Source: Clostridia bacterium (lineage in GTDB: Bacteria > Bacillota > Clostridia > Oscillospirales > CAG-382). From it: a stretch of DNA of 8,001 bases. The notes under the pieces are model-generated. The model saw nothing but the letters and a program-made list of their open reading frames with translations, was not told the origin of the DNA and searched no databases. A program made the position numbers and the translations under genes. Positions 1-5,667 of this stretch are shown piece by piece. The stretch is from contig JAGDBE010000072.1 in NCBI GenBank assembly GCA_017959195.1, positions 1-8,001 of the forward strand, in the 5' to 3' direction. Position 1 is the stretch's first letter. Every line of letters starts with the position of its first letter.

Positions 1-1
1 C

Positions 2-277
2 TTTGTAAAGGAAGGACAGTTTGATAATTACGATAGAGCGACAAAGAGACACGAGGTGGCGGAGCTTTTTGAAAAGGCGAGGCCGAGCGGATTTTATACG
101 CCTGTAAACGACGTTGTAAAAATACCCGACGTATCTTCCGCAAAGAGCTATTATGGCAGCGTGCTTGCGCTTTATAAGGCGGGCGTTGCCATGGGAAGCG
201 ACTCTTTCGGAAACTTTCTGCCCGAAAACGACATAACCCGAGCGGAAGCGGCGACGATCATCACAAGGGCCGCGCTT
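2..277 (+). other. SLH repeats of the surface protein (one partial, one complete)
   Basis: The first part encodes the tail of an SLH motif (Y-DRATKRHEVAELFEKA). Bases 113-277 encode a complete one: an IPDV opening, then ALYKAGVAMG, a PENDITRAEAATIITRA core and a closing Leu. The family usually carries three repeats in tandem; at least one more is expected upstream, together with the signal peptide. SLH at the N-terminal side of the visible part means that the catalytic and binding modules extend outward from the wall. Confidence 0.85.
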
Positions 278-3200
278 CCCGAAATGCGGCTCAGAAAGAC
301 GCTTGATAAGATAAGCGAAGACGACGCATACGCCCTCGTGCTCTGCTCGGGACTTTCCGGCTCCCATGAGGGAATAGCTTCCGGCTGGCTCTTAGACAAC
401 AGAGGCGGCATTCCGAGAACGTCGCTTTCGGAGCCGTTCGGAGCACTGTTTGATATAGATGAAAACGCGGGCTGCGCGTACATAAGAGAGATGAATAAGG
501 TTACGACGGGAGTCGTTACCATGAAGACGAAAATCCTTGCGGATACGGATATGGAGGGCATTTACCTCGAATACCGCAACGAAAAGGACGAAAGCGTTTA
601 CAGAATTGAAATCATCCAAAACGCGTGGCAGATAAAGAAAAAAGACGGAAGTTTTGAAAAGATATACGAAATTTCCGAAAACGAAAACGAATTTGAATTC
701 ATAATCATATCCGACCTCGATAACAACAGGGCGCAAACGTATATAAACAGACGCGGCTGCGGCGAGTATCCTCTGCTTACCGAGGGAGAAGATACAAACT
801 TCATAAACTTCAGATACGCGACGACCGATAAGAGTACCGCGGGCTTCAGCATCGGCTCGGTGCTCTCGTACGTGAACTACGCCGCGTATGAGGATTTTGC
901 AACCGCAAAAGAGGCGTCCAAGCCTTTCGGCTGGACTTTCGGAGGTAAAATCGGATACGGAATGTACTTGACCGTGCCGGAAGAAGGATTTGCCGCAACA
1001 AGCTTTTCGCCGGTAAGCGGAAACGTCGTTTCGGAATTCCAGTTCGTGCTCCCGCAGGGCGAGAGCATAAGCTTCTCGCTTAAAAGCGGAAATAAGGACG
1101 TTGCGGTGTTCACGTCGGATAATGATAATTTCTACGTGAACGGCAAGTGCGTGTATGAAAATTACTACGAAAATATGTGGTACCGCATCCGCCTTGAACT
1201 GAATACCGATACCGAAATAATAACCGTAAAGCTCAACGGCAGAGTCATAGACAGCGTGCCTTTTTTGAGAAGTGCGACTTCGGTGGATAACCTTATATTC
1301 AAAAACGAAGACGATTCCGACGTCTGGCTCGACGACGTGTACGTTTTCAGAACGGTTGAACACGAAGATTACGTGCCGCGCCCGAAAGAACCTTTGGGCG
1401 ACGAGGATTATATCATCGGAATGACGGTCTGCTCGCTGTGGAGAGACTCGATAAAGTCGTTTTACGAATGGTCGAAGATAACGCCCTATAAGGACCACGA
1501 CTTAGTAATGGGCTTTTACGACGAGGGCAATCCCGAGACGGCGGACTGGGAAATAAAATATATGGTGGAACATGGAATAGACTTTCAAGAGTTCTGCATC
1601 TATTTTAATTACGGATATCCGGTAAGGTCCGACGCGCACCACTTGTACGGCGGCTATATGAACGCGAAATACTCGGATATGCTGTCCTTCGGCGCGATAT
1701 ACGAGGCGGACAGCAGCAGCAACCCGGGCTCTCTTGAGGAATGGAAAACATACTACGTTCCGTACTTTATAGAAAACTTCTTCAAGGACCCGTGCTATAA
1801 CGTGATAGATAATAAACCCGTACTCACGATATACGGCATCGGCTCGTTCGTAAGGGGATTCGGAAGCATAGAAAATGCAAAGGCCGGAATGGAATATATG
1901 AACGAGGAAGTAAAGAAACTCGGCTTTGACGGAGTAATGTTTTTGTCAAACGGCTGGCAGGGCGCAGACGTGAAGGAACTCGGCTTTGAGGGCTCGCATT
2001 ATTACAGCGGCGGCCGCGACGTGTATACGTATGAGCGCAATATAGACAGAATGAAGTCGGACGAGGTATATAATATACCCGTCGTAACCGTCGGATTTAA
2101 CTCGCTTGCCGTAGGCGACGAGAGAACGCCGGTCATCACGGTTGAGGACTATAAAAAGGCGTATAAATACGCAAGAGACGAATACCTTCCCAAAAACGCA
2201 AAAGAGGACTGGCAGAAAAAACTGCTCTATACCGCAACGTGGAACGAATACGGAGAGGGACACTTTATCGCACCCACAAAGGACGAAAAGGGCTTCGGAT
2301 ACCTTGACGCCATACGCGAACTGTTCACCAGAGCTGATGTAAACGACCTTCCCGAAATCGACGTTGCGCCGACCGAAAGCCAGCAATTGAGAATATCGCA
2401 TCTGTACCCGCAGTACAGAAGACTGCTCAGAAAAGAGGGTTATGTAAAGGAAGCAAGGCCACAAGGCGACTTTACGCTTGTCGGAGAAATAGATATGACA
2501 AAGGTTGATTCCATACAGGAATGGTCGGGCAAATATTCGTTCACAAGAGATAAAAACGGAATAAGCGTAACGGTGGAGGGTTCTGTTCAGCCTTTGGCCA
2601 TCCTGCATTTTGCGGGAACCGAGTTCAACCTCGACGAAATAGACCTCGTAAAAATATACGGGGTGATACCGTACGATACGCCGGTCGGCATATATTATAC
2701 GACGACGATGGACTCCACCATGGACGAAAGGAAACACGTCTATACATCAAGGTCCGAAGAAAAGGCAAAAAAGGAAACCGTCGTCGAAGTCGACGTGTCG
2801 GAGGAAAAGAACTGGAACAGTTTTCTTTCCATCTTAAGGTTGGATTTCGGCAAGGACGGCATTTATTCAAGCATCAGAAAAGTGGAATTCTATAAGAATA
2901 ACGCCCCCGAACTTGTAAAGAATATCATAATAAACAATAACGTAACCGAAATGAACTTCTCGGTGCAGAAGGAGAAAAACGGAGAGCCGGTGATCGCGTT
3001 CGACCCGAAAAAAGCGCTGGATTACCAGCTTAACGCCTTTTATACGTGGGAAAGGGATAAGGGCGAACTGACGCTGAACTTTACCGACCATACGGTAGTT
3101 TATACGGTGGGCAGGGACACGTATATTCTTGACGGAAAAGAAAAAGCACTCGGATTTACAATGAGGGAAATCGACGCACTGCCGCTCATACCGATAAGGA

Positions 3201-3757
3201 TGCTTTGCGAGGACGTCGGATACGAGTGCAGCGTTAACGGTCAAAACGAGGTCGTAATAAAGACAAAACAGTTCGAGCTTTACAGCGAGATGCTGGAAAG
3301 AAAGAAAGAGCAGAGCGTTGAAGACTATATCTGGGAATTCAACGGGAGAAACGATACGGAGGGCTGGACCTCGACGTTTATGAATCTCTCGACGCTCGGC
3401 GGCTTTATGACCTGTCAGGCGGTGTCTACAAGCAACGACCCCGTAATATACTATAAAAACCCGACGGAAATAAACGCGTCCGATTTTACGAAGTTTGAAA
3501 TCAGGGTGAGATATAAGTATTCCGCAAGCACACCGCTTCACATGCAGATGTATTTTTCGACGGCGGACCACGGCGGAATGAGCGAATATAATTCGTTCCG
3601 CGCAAATTATAAGAGCACTGACAGCAACGGAGAATGGGAAACGTACGTAATCGACCTTACCGAATTCGAAAAGTGGTACGGCAAGATAACGGCGCTCAGA
3701 TTCGACCCGTTCAATGCTGTCGGGGATATAGAAATAGATTATATGAGATTTTCGTAA
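2..3757 (+). CDS. SLH-anchored multidomain surface protein with GH99/WbsX-like domain (5' end outside window)
   Basis: The frame is open from base 2 (FVKEGQFDNYDRATKRHEVAEL), so the true start lies left of the window; the GTG at 56 falls inside an SLH repeat and is not the start. 1251 residues are visible. In order (visible numbering, approximate): end of one SLH repeat (1-26); a full SLH repeat (38-92, with the NDITRAEAATII signature); two beta-rich, LamG-like sandwich regions (140-300, 308-450); a GH99/WbsX-like (beta/alpha)8 domain (470-778); a sandwich region (820-970); a copper-amine-oxidase-N-like domain (1016-1089, PIRMLCEDVGYE); a carbohydrate-binding-like C-terminal module (1108-1251, ending FDPFNAVGDIEIDYMRF). 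The motif WNEYGEG (747-753) keeps two Glu three residues apart, as in the catalytic pair of GH99 mannosidases. Known: SLH repeats bind secondary cell-wall polymer. Inferred: a wall-displayed enzyme acting on a complex glycan, possibly an alpha-mannoside. Exact substrate cannot be read from sequence. The gene ends at a strong terminator. Confidence 0.85.
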   Translation, partial: FVKEGQFDNYDRATKRHEVAELFEKARPSGFYTPVNDVVKIPDVSSAKSYYGSVLALYKAGVAMGSDSFGNFLPENDITRAEAATIITRAALPEMRLRKTLDKISEDDAYALVLCSGLSGSHEGIASGWLLDNRGGIPRTSLSEPFGALFDIDENAGCAYIREMNKVTTGVVTMKTKILADTDMEGIYLEYRNEKDESVYRIEIIQNAWQIKKKDGSFEKIYEISENENEFEFIIISDLDNNRAQTYINRRGCGEYPLLTEGEDTNFINFRYATTDKSTAGFSIGSVLSYVNYAAYEDFATAKEASKPFGWTFGGKIGYGMYLTVPEEGFAATSFSPVSGNVVSEFQFVLPQGESISFSLKSGNKDVAVFTSDNDNFYVNGKCVYENYYENMWYRIRLELNTDTEIITVKLNGRVIDSVPFLRSATSVDNLIFKNEDDSDVWLDDVYVFRTVEHEDYVPRPKEPLGDEDYIIGMTVCSLWRDSIKSFYEWSKITPYKDHDLVMGFYDEGNPETADWEIKYMVEHGIDFQEFCIYFNYGYPVRSDAHHLYGGYMNAKYSDMLSFGAIYEADSSSNPGSLEEWKTYYVPYFIENFFKDPCYNVIDNKPVLTIYGIGSFVRGFGSIENAKAGMEYMNEEVKKLGFDGVMFLSNGWQGADVKELGFEGSHYYSGGRDVYTYERNIDRMKSDEVYNIPVVTVGFNSLAVGDERTPVITVEDYKKAYKYARDEYLPKNAKEDWQKKLLYTATWNEYGEGHFIAPTKDEKGFGYLDAIRELFTRADVNDLPEIDVAPTESQQLRISHLYPQYRRLLRKEGYVKEARPQGDFTLVGEIDMTKVDSIQEWSGKYSFTRDKNGISVTVEGSVQPLAILHFAGTEFNLDEIDLVKIYGVIPYDTPVGIYYTTTMDSTMDERKHVYTSRSEEKAKKETVVEVDVSEEKNWNSFLSILRLDFGKDGIYSSIRKVEFYKNNAPELVKNIIINNNVTEMNFSVQKEKNGEPVIAFDPKKALDYQLNAFYTWERDKGELTLNFTDHTVVYTVGRDTYILDGKEKALGFTMREIDALPLIPIRMLCEDVGYECSVNGQNEVVIKTKQFELYSEMLERKKEQSVEDYIWEFNGRNDTEGWTSTFMNLSTLGGFMTCQAVSTSNDPVIYYKNPTEINASDFTKFEIRVRYKYSASTPLHMQMYFSTADHGGMSEYNSFRANYKSTDSNGEWETYVIDLTEFEKWYGKITALRFDPFNAVGDIEIDYMRFS
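1409..2335 (+). other. GH99/WbsX-like catalytic domain within the surface protein
   Basis: This segment begins with a beta strand followed by a loop (IIGMTVCSLWRDSIKSFYEW), contains GFYDEGNPETADWEIKYMVEHGIDF (helix plus strand, typical of these barrels), then a DNKPVLTIYG strand and ends with TATWNEYGEGHFIAPT. The last motif corresponds to the WNEW-x-EG signature shared by GH99 endo-alpha-mannosidases and WbsX/DUF-type glycan enzymes; Glu749 and Glu752 (visible numbering) are in the positions of the catalytic pair. The family is recognised by eye only. Related GH71-like folds remain possible. Confidence 0.7.
3047..3268 (+). other. Copper-amine-oxidase-N-like domain within the surface protein
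   Basis: The pattern LTLNFTDHTVVYTVGRDT, then ILDGKEKAL, then PLIPIRMLCEDVGYE and VVIKT follows the repeat known as copper amine oxidase N-terminal domain, which is common in Clostridia exoproteins. It usually acts as a structural or wall-associated module and does not imply amine oxidase activity. Here it sits unusually close to the C-terminus, just before the last sandwich module. Confidence 0.7.
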
Positions 3758-3769
3758 AAAATCATAAAT

Positions 3770-3798
3770 AAAAAGGCACGGTTAAACCGTGCCTTTTT
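3770..3798. terminator. Bidirectional rho-independent terminator
   Basis: GGCACGG (3775-3781), loop TTAAA, CCGTGCC (3787-3793), flanked by AAAAA on the left and TTTTT on the right. The flanks extend the stem and give a U tract on both strands. It lies 13 bases after the plus-strand stop (3757) and 13 bases beyond the minus-strand stop (3812), so it can serve both convergent transcription units. Confidence 0.92.
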
Positions 3799-3811
3799 AT
3801 TTTTATTTCAT

Positions 3812-4168
3812 TCAGTCTTCGGGTCCGTTTTCGGGGACGTAAAGCATGGTGTTTCTGCTTTCGCAGAGGATTTTCACGTCGTGGTCGGGCATGACAAAAC
3901 TTATAATAAAGCCCTTTTCGTCGTCATAACCCGGATTGAAGTCCTCTCCGTCTACGTAAAACGAATAGTCGGTGTCGGTCGCGATGAATTTGTAGTTAAT
4001 TTCGACCTTTTCGCCCTCCCTGTAGGAGTCCTTCACGCCCTCGTAGAAAAATTCCTGCCCACAGAGGTCGAGTTTGTGTTTCGGCTTGCTTTTACAGCCG
4101 CAAAATATGATTACAAGGGAAATTGCAAGGATAATGATTAAAATTAAGGCAATTATCTGATTTTTCAT
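3812..4168 (-). CDS. Small putative lipoprotein or membrane-anchored secreted protein
   Basis: 118 residues. A hydrophobic N-terminus (residues 5-22, nearly all Ile/Leu/Val) leads to FCGCKSK; Cys25 after Gly24 would be the lipidated residue, but Phe at -3 makes this a weak lipobox, so an uncleaved anchor is possible. The exported part (about 49-105) reads as one small beta domain with YREGEKVEINYKF, ATDTDYSFYVDGE and FVMPDHDVKI; the T/VMPDHDV closing strand is frequent in Firmicutes surface proteins. The start is supported by GGAGG seven bases upstream (4180-4176), within the end of rsuA. The four-base ATGA overlap with rsuA suggests translational coupling. No function is known to me; two other Cys (36 and 102) could form a disulfide (inference). 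Confidence 0.8.
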   Translation of the reverse strand: MKNQIIALILIIILAISLVIIFCGCKSKPKHKLDLCGQEFFYEGVKDSYREGEKVEINYKFIATDTDYSFYVDGEDFNPGYDDEKGFIISFVMPDHDVKILCESRNTMLYVPENGPED

Positions 4169-4896
4169 TTTCCGCCCTCCGTAACAAGCCTCAGTTTTGC
4201 GATTTCGTCATCCGTAAGATTCCGCCATTCGCCGTATTCAAGGGATTCGTCAAGCAAAAGCGACGCAAATTCAACTCTTTTCAAGAAAACCACTTCTTTT
4301 TGTCCGCAGGCGTAGCATAAACGCTTGACTTCGTGGAATTTTCCTTCCGTAAGCGTTATGTATGCGCTGTTTTCGTCGTCTTCCGATATTTCAAGTTTTG
4401 CTTCCGACGTGCGCTTGCCGTCGATTATTATGCCGTTTTTCATTATCTCCTTGTCCGACTCGGAAAACGGCTTGTCGCAGGTTGCAAAATACTTTTTTGC
4501 AACGGCGTTTTTCGGGGAAAGCAGTTTGTGGGACAGACTTCCGTCGTTAGTCAGAATAAGAAGCCCGTATGTGTCCTTGTCCAGCCGCCCTACGCAGTTT
4601 ATGCCCTTGTCCGCGTACTCTTTCGGAAAAAGCGAAAAGACGGTTTTGTCCCTTGCGTCGGAAGACGCGCATACAAGCCCCGACGGCTTGTTAAGCATTA
4701 TGTAAATGAACTCGGAATAGGTGAGTTTTTTTCCGTCAAAGGCTACCTCGTCGGAAGACGGGTCAACCTTCGCGTCGGCCTTTTTCAAAACGCTTCCGTT
4801 TACCGAAATTCTTCCGGCACGGATTGCCGAAAAGGCGTCTTTTCTGCTTAAAATAAGCGCGGAAGATACGTATTTGTCAAGTCTTACGGTGCTCAT
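4165..4896 (-). CDS. rsuA: 16S rRNA pseudouridine synthase, RsuA type
   Basis: 243 residues. An S4 RNA-binding domain at the N-terminus (about 4-50: RLDKYVSSALILSRKDA, then RISVNGSVLKKADAKV) is followed by the RsuA/RluB/E/F catalytic domain: YIMLNKPSGLVCASSD (65-80), GRLDKDTYGLLILTNDG (103-119) with the catalytic Asp106, and GKFHEVKRL (185-193). The overall pattern is closest to RsuA, which makes pseudouridine 516 in 16S rRNA (E. coli numbering); an RluB-like 23S specificity is less likely. I start it at 4896 (MSTVRLDKY) because AAGGAA lies eight bases upstream (4910-4905) and the S4 domain begins there; the in-frame ATG at 4953 would add 19 residues foreign to the family and lies essentially at the -10 box. 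It is first gene of a two-gene operon with the small lipoprotein. Confidence 0.9.
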   Translation of the reverse strand: MSTVRLDKYVSSALILSRKDAFSAIRAGRISVNGSVLKKADAKVDPSSDEVAFDGKKLTYSEFIYIMLNKPSGLVCASSDARDKTVFSLFPKEYADKGINCVGRLDKDTYGLLILTNDGSLSHKLLSPKNAVAKKYFATCDKPFSESDKEIMKNGIIIDGKRTSEAKLEISEDDENSAYITLTEGKFHEVKRLCYACGQKEVVFLKRVEFASLLLDESLEYGEWRNLTDDEIAKLRLVTEGGK

Positions 4897-4943
4897 AACT
4901 AAAATTCCTTGTAAAAAATAATGTGATTTATCTCTATGTAATA

Positions 4944-4973
4944 ATTGTATCACCGCAAATACGGGCGTGTCAA
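4944..4973 (-). promoter_or_regulatory. Predicted sigma-A promoter of rsuA
   Basis: Read on the minus strand: TTGACA (4973-4968), an 18-base spacer and TACAAT (4949-4944), preceded by TGA, which gives an extended -10. The distance from the -10 to the ATG at 4896 is about 47 bases, leaving a leader of roughly 40 bases. The -35 is a perfect consensus. Confidence 0.8.
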
Positions 4974-4983
4974 GAAAAAGCGC

Positions 4984-5012
4984 TTGAATAAAAATAAAAA
5001 GTGTGGTATAAT
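4984..5012 (+). promoter_or_regulatory. Upstream rplS promoter P1
   Basis: TTGAAT (4984-4989), 17-base spacer, TATAAT (5007-5012) with an extended -10 (TGG directly before it). It would give a transcript that runs through P2 into rplS with a leader of about 190 bases. No gene or clear small ORF with a ribosome binding site lies between P1 and P2, so it is taken as a second promoter of rplS. Confidence 0.75.
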
Positions 5013-5079
5013 ACGCAAAGACGGAATATATATAAATAAAGCGGCGTATAATTTACTTTTTGTTCACAATTAAATGAAA

Positions 5080-5112
5080 ATACCACTTGCAAAATAAAAA
5101 CAAGTGTGGTAT
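5080..5112 (+). repeat. Inverted repeat overlapping promoter P2
   Basis: ATACCA-CTTG (5080-5089) and CAAG-TG-TGGTAT (5101-5112) are inverted copies apart from a two-base bulge (TG), separated by 11 A-rich bases. The arms cover the -35 and the first part of the -10. P1 lacks the left arm. It may be an operator or a chance result of the promoter sequence; in P1 transcripts it could fold as a hairpin. Confidence 0.45.
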
Positions 5113-5115
5113 AAT
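5087..5115 (+). promoter_or_regulatory. Main rplS promoter P2
   Basis: TTGCAA (5087-5092), 17-base spacer, TATAAT (5110-5115) with extended -10 TGG. Expected transcription start is near 5122, giving a leader of about 86 bases. The 30-base block 5086-5115 matches the P1 block 4983-5012 at 25 positions, so the two promoters look like a duplication or strong convergence on the same form. Confidence 0.85.
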
Positions 5116-5121
5116 GCATAC

Positions 5122-5207
5122 GTTGCGGTATGTAAACCGTTAAAAGATACATGAACATTCCTCTGCACGCTGCGCACGAATGTTTTGAAATAAGGAGGAA
5201 AAACCCA
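5122..5207 (+). ncRNA. Structured rplS 5' leader (candidate L19 leader)
   Basis: Between the P2 start and the ATG lies an 86-base untranslated leader. AACATTC (5154-5160) pairs with GAATGTT (5178-5184), with a possible inner TGC/GCA pairing (5164-5166 with 5174-5176) in the loop. A smaller hairpin upstream pairs CGGT (5126-5129) with ACCG (5136-5139). Firmicutes carry a known putative autoregulatory leader ahead of rplS (Rfam L19 leader); position and shape fit, but membership is not proved here. TTCCTC (5158-5163) is also complementary to GAGGAA (5195-5200) in the ribosome binding site, an alternative folding that would hide it. Confidence 0.6.
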
Positions 5208-5561
5208 ATGAATAATCTTGTTGAGGCTTTTGCAAAAGAGCAGCTGAAAACTGAACTTCCCAAGTTCAATATAGGTGATACCGTAAGGGTACACAACAGA
5301 ATCAAGGAAGGCTCAAGAGAAAGAGTACAGATGTTTGAAGGAACAGTAATCGCAAAGAGAAACGGCGGAATCGGCGAGACCTTCACGGTAAGAAGAGTTT
5401 CTTACGGCGTAGGCGTTGAAAAGACGTTCCCGATCCACTCGCCCAACGTTGTGAAAGTAGAAGTACTCAGAACCGGACACGTAAGACGCGCAAAACTCTT
5501 CTATCTCAGAGACAGAGTAGGAAAGAGCGCGAAGGTAAAGGAACGCATCGAAAACAACTGA
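5208..5561 (+). CDS. rplS: 50S ribosomal protein L19
   Basis: 117 residues, matching the usual length of about 115. The sequence is recognisable throughout: MNNLVEAFAKEQLKTELPKF, then GDTVRVHNRIKEGSRERVQMFEG, the basic stretch IAKRNGGIGETFTVRRVSYGVGVEKTFP, HSPNVVKVEVLRTGHVRRAKLFYLRDRVGKSAK. L19 sits at the 30S-50S interface and helps form the intersubunit bridge region. I start at ATG 5208 because AAGGAGG (5192-5198) lies nine bases upstream and the family's N-terminus begins here; the in-frame ATG at 5151 falls in the leader hairpin, lacks a ribosome binding site and would add 19 atypical residues. It is usually behind rimM-trmD; here it is detached from them, has its own double promoter and is divergent from rsuA. 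Confidence 0.97.
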   Translation: MNNLVEAFAKEQLKTELPKFNIGDTVRVHNRIKEGSRERVQMFEGTVIAKRNGGIGETFTVRRVSYGVGVEKTFPIHSPNVVKVEVLRTGHVRRAKLFYLRDRVGKSAKVKERIENN

Positions 5562-5590
5562 TGCATACCTTTCGCGGAATCGGTAATTCG

Positions 5591-5602
5591 CCCCGCACGG
5601 GG
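5591..5602 (+). other. Small GC hairpin ahead of the rplS terminator
   Basis: CCCC (5591-5594), loop GCAC, GGGG (5599-5602). Its left arm, as GCCCC from 5590, can also pair with GGGGC (5612-5616) of the terminator, so the two hairpins can exchange partners. Confidence 0.5.
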
Positions 5603-5606
5603 TTTC

Positions 5607-5631
5607 AAAAAGGGGCTTTCAGCCCCTTTTT
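5607..5631 (+). terminator. Rho-independent terminator after rplS
   Basis: AAAAAGGGGCT (5607-5617), loop TTC, AGCCCCTTTTT (5621-5631): a strong GC core followed by five T. It lies about 45 bases after the rplS stop and 36 bases before lepB. Since lepB has no visible promoter of its own, termination is probably partial. Confidence 0.88.
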
Positions 5632-5667
5632 ATCTTTGCATTCAAACGTTTTGAAAGGAAATGCGGT

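Larger units (their letters stand above)
4897..5207. other. Divergent regulatory region between rsuA and rplS
   Basis: These 311 bases contain no supported protein gene. They hold the rsuA promoter (minus), promoters P1 and P2 (plus), the inverted repeat over P2 and the rplS leader. The rsuA -35 (4968-4973) and the P1 -35 (4984-4989) are only 10 bases apart, so polymerases at the two divergent promoters would crowd each other. The rest, 5016-5079, is A/T-rich with no further signal recognised. Confidence 0.8.

Noticed and set aside
56..58. GTG at 56 as the start of the large surface protein
   Set aside because: The frame continues to the left edge and upstream residues match the SLH motif, so the gene begins before the window.
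392..1498. Long antisense open frame (368 codons) opposite the surface protein gene
   Set aside because: It is low-complexity, rich in Val/Arg/Phe, has no recognisable domain and no ribosome binding site, and lies opposite a clearly coding frame; the same holds for the minus-strand frames at 1946-2737 and 2867-3571.
4333..4851. Plus-strand open frames opposite rsuA (4325-4705, 4333-4851)
   Set aside because: They are shadows of rsuA, which shows full family motifs on the minus strand.
4897..4953. ATG at 4953 as start of rsuA
   Set aside because: The added 19 residues are not family-like, and this ATG lies upstream of or inside the predicted -10 box, so it would not be in the transcript.
5047..5052. 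A third TATAAT between P1 and P2
   Set aside because: No acceptable -35 occurs 16-18 bases upstream and there is no TG extension.
5074..5097. Seven-codon frame (MKIPLAK) between P1 and P2 as a leader peptide
   Set aside because: It has no ribosome binding site and overlaps the P2 -35; also absent from P2 transcripts.
5151..5207. Upstream ATG giving a 136-residue L19
   Set aside because: It lacks a Shine-Dalgarno sequence, lies in the leader hairpin and adds residues not seen in the family; ATG 5208 has AAGGAGG at proper distance.
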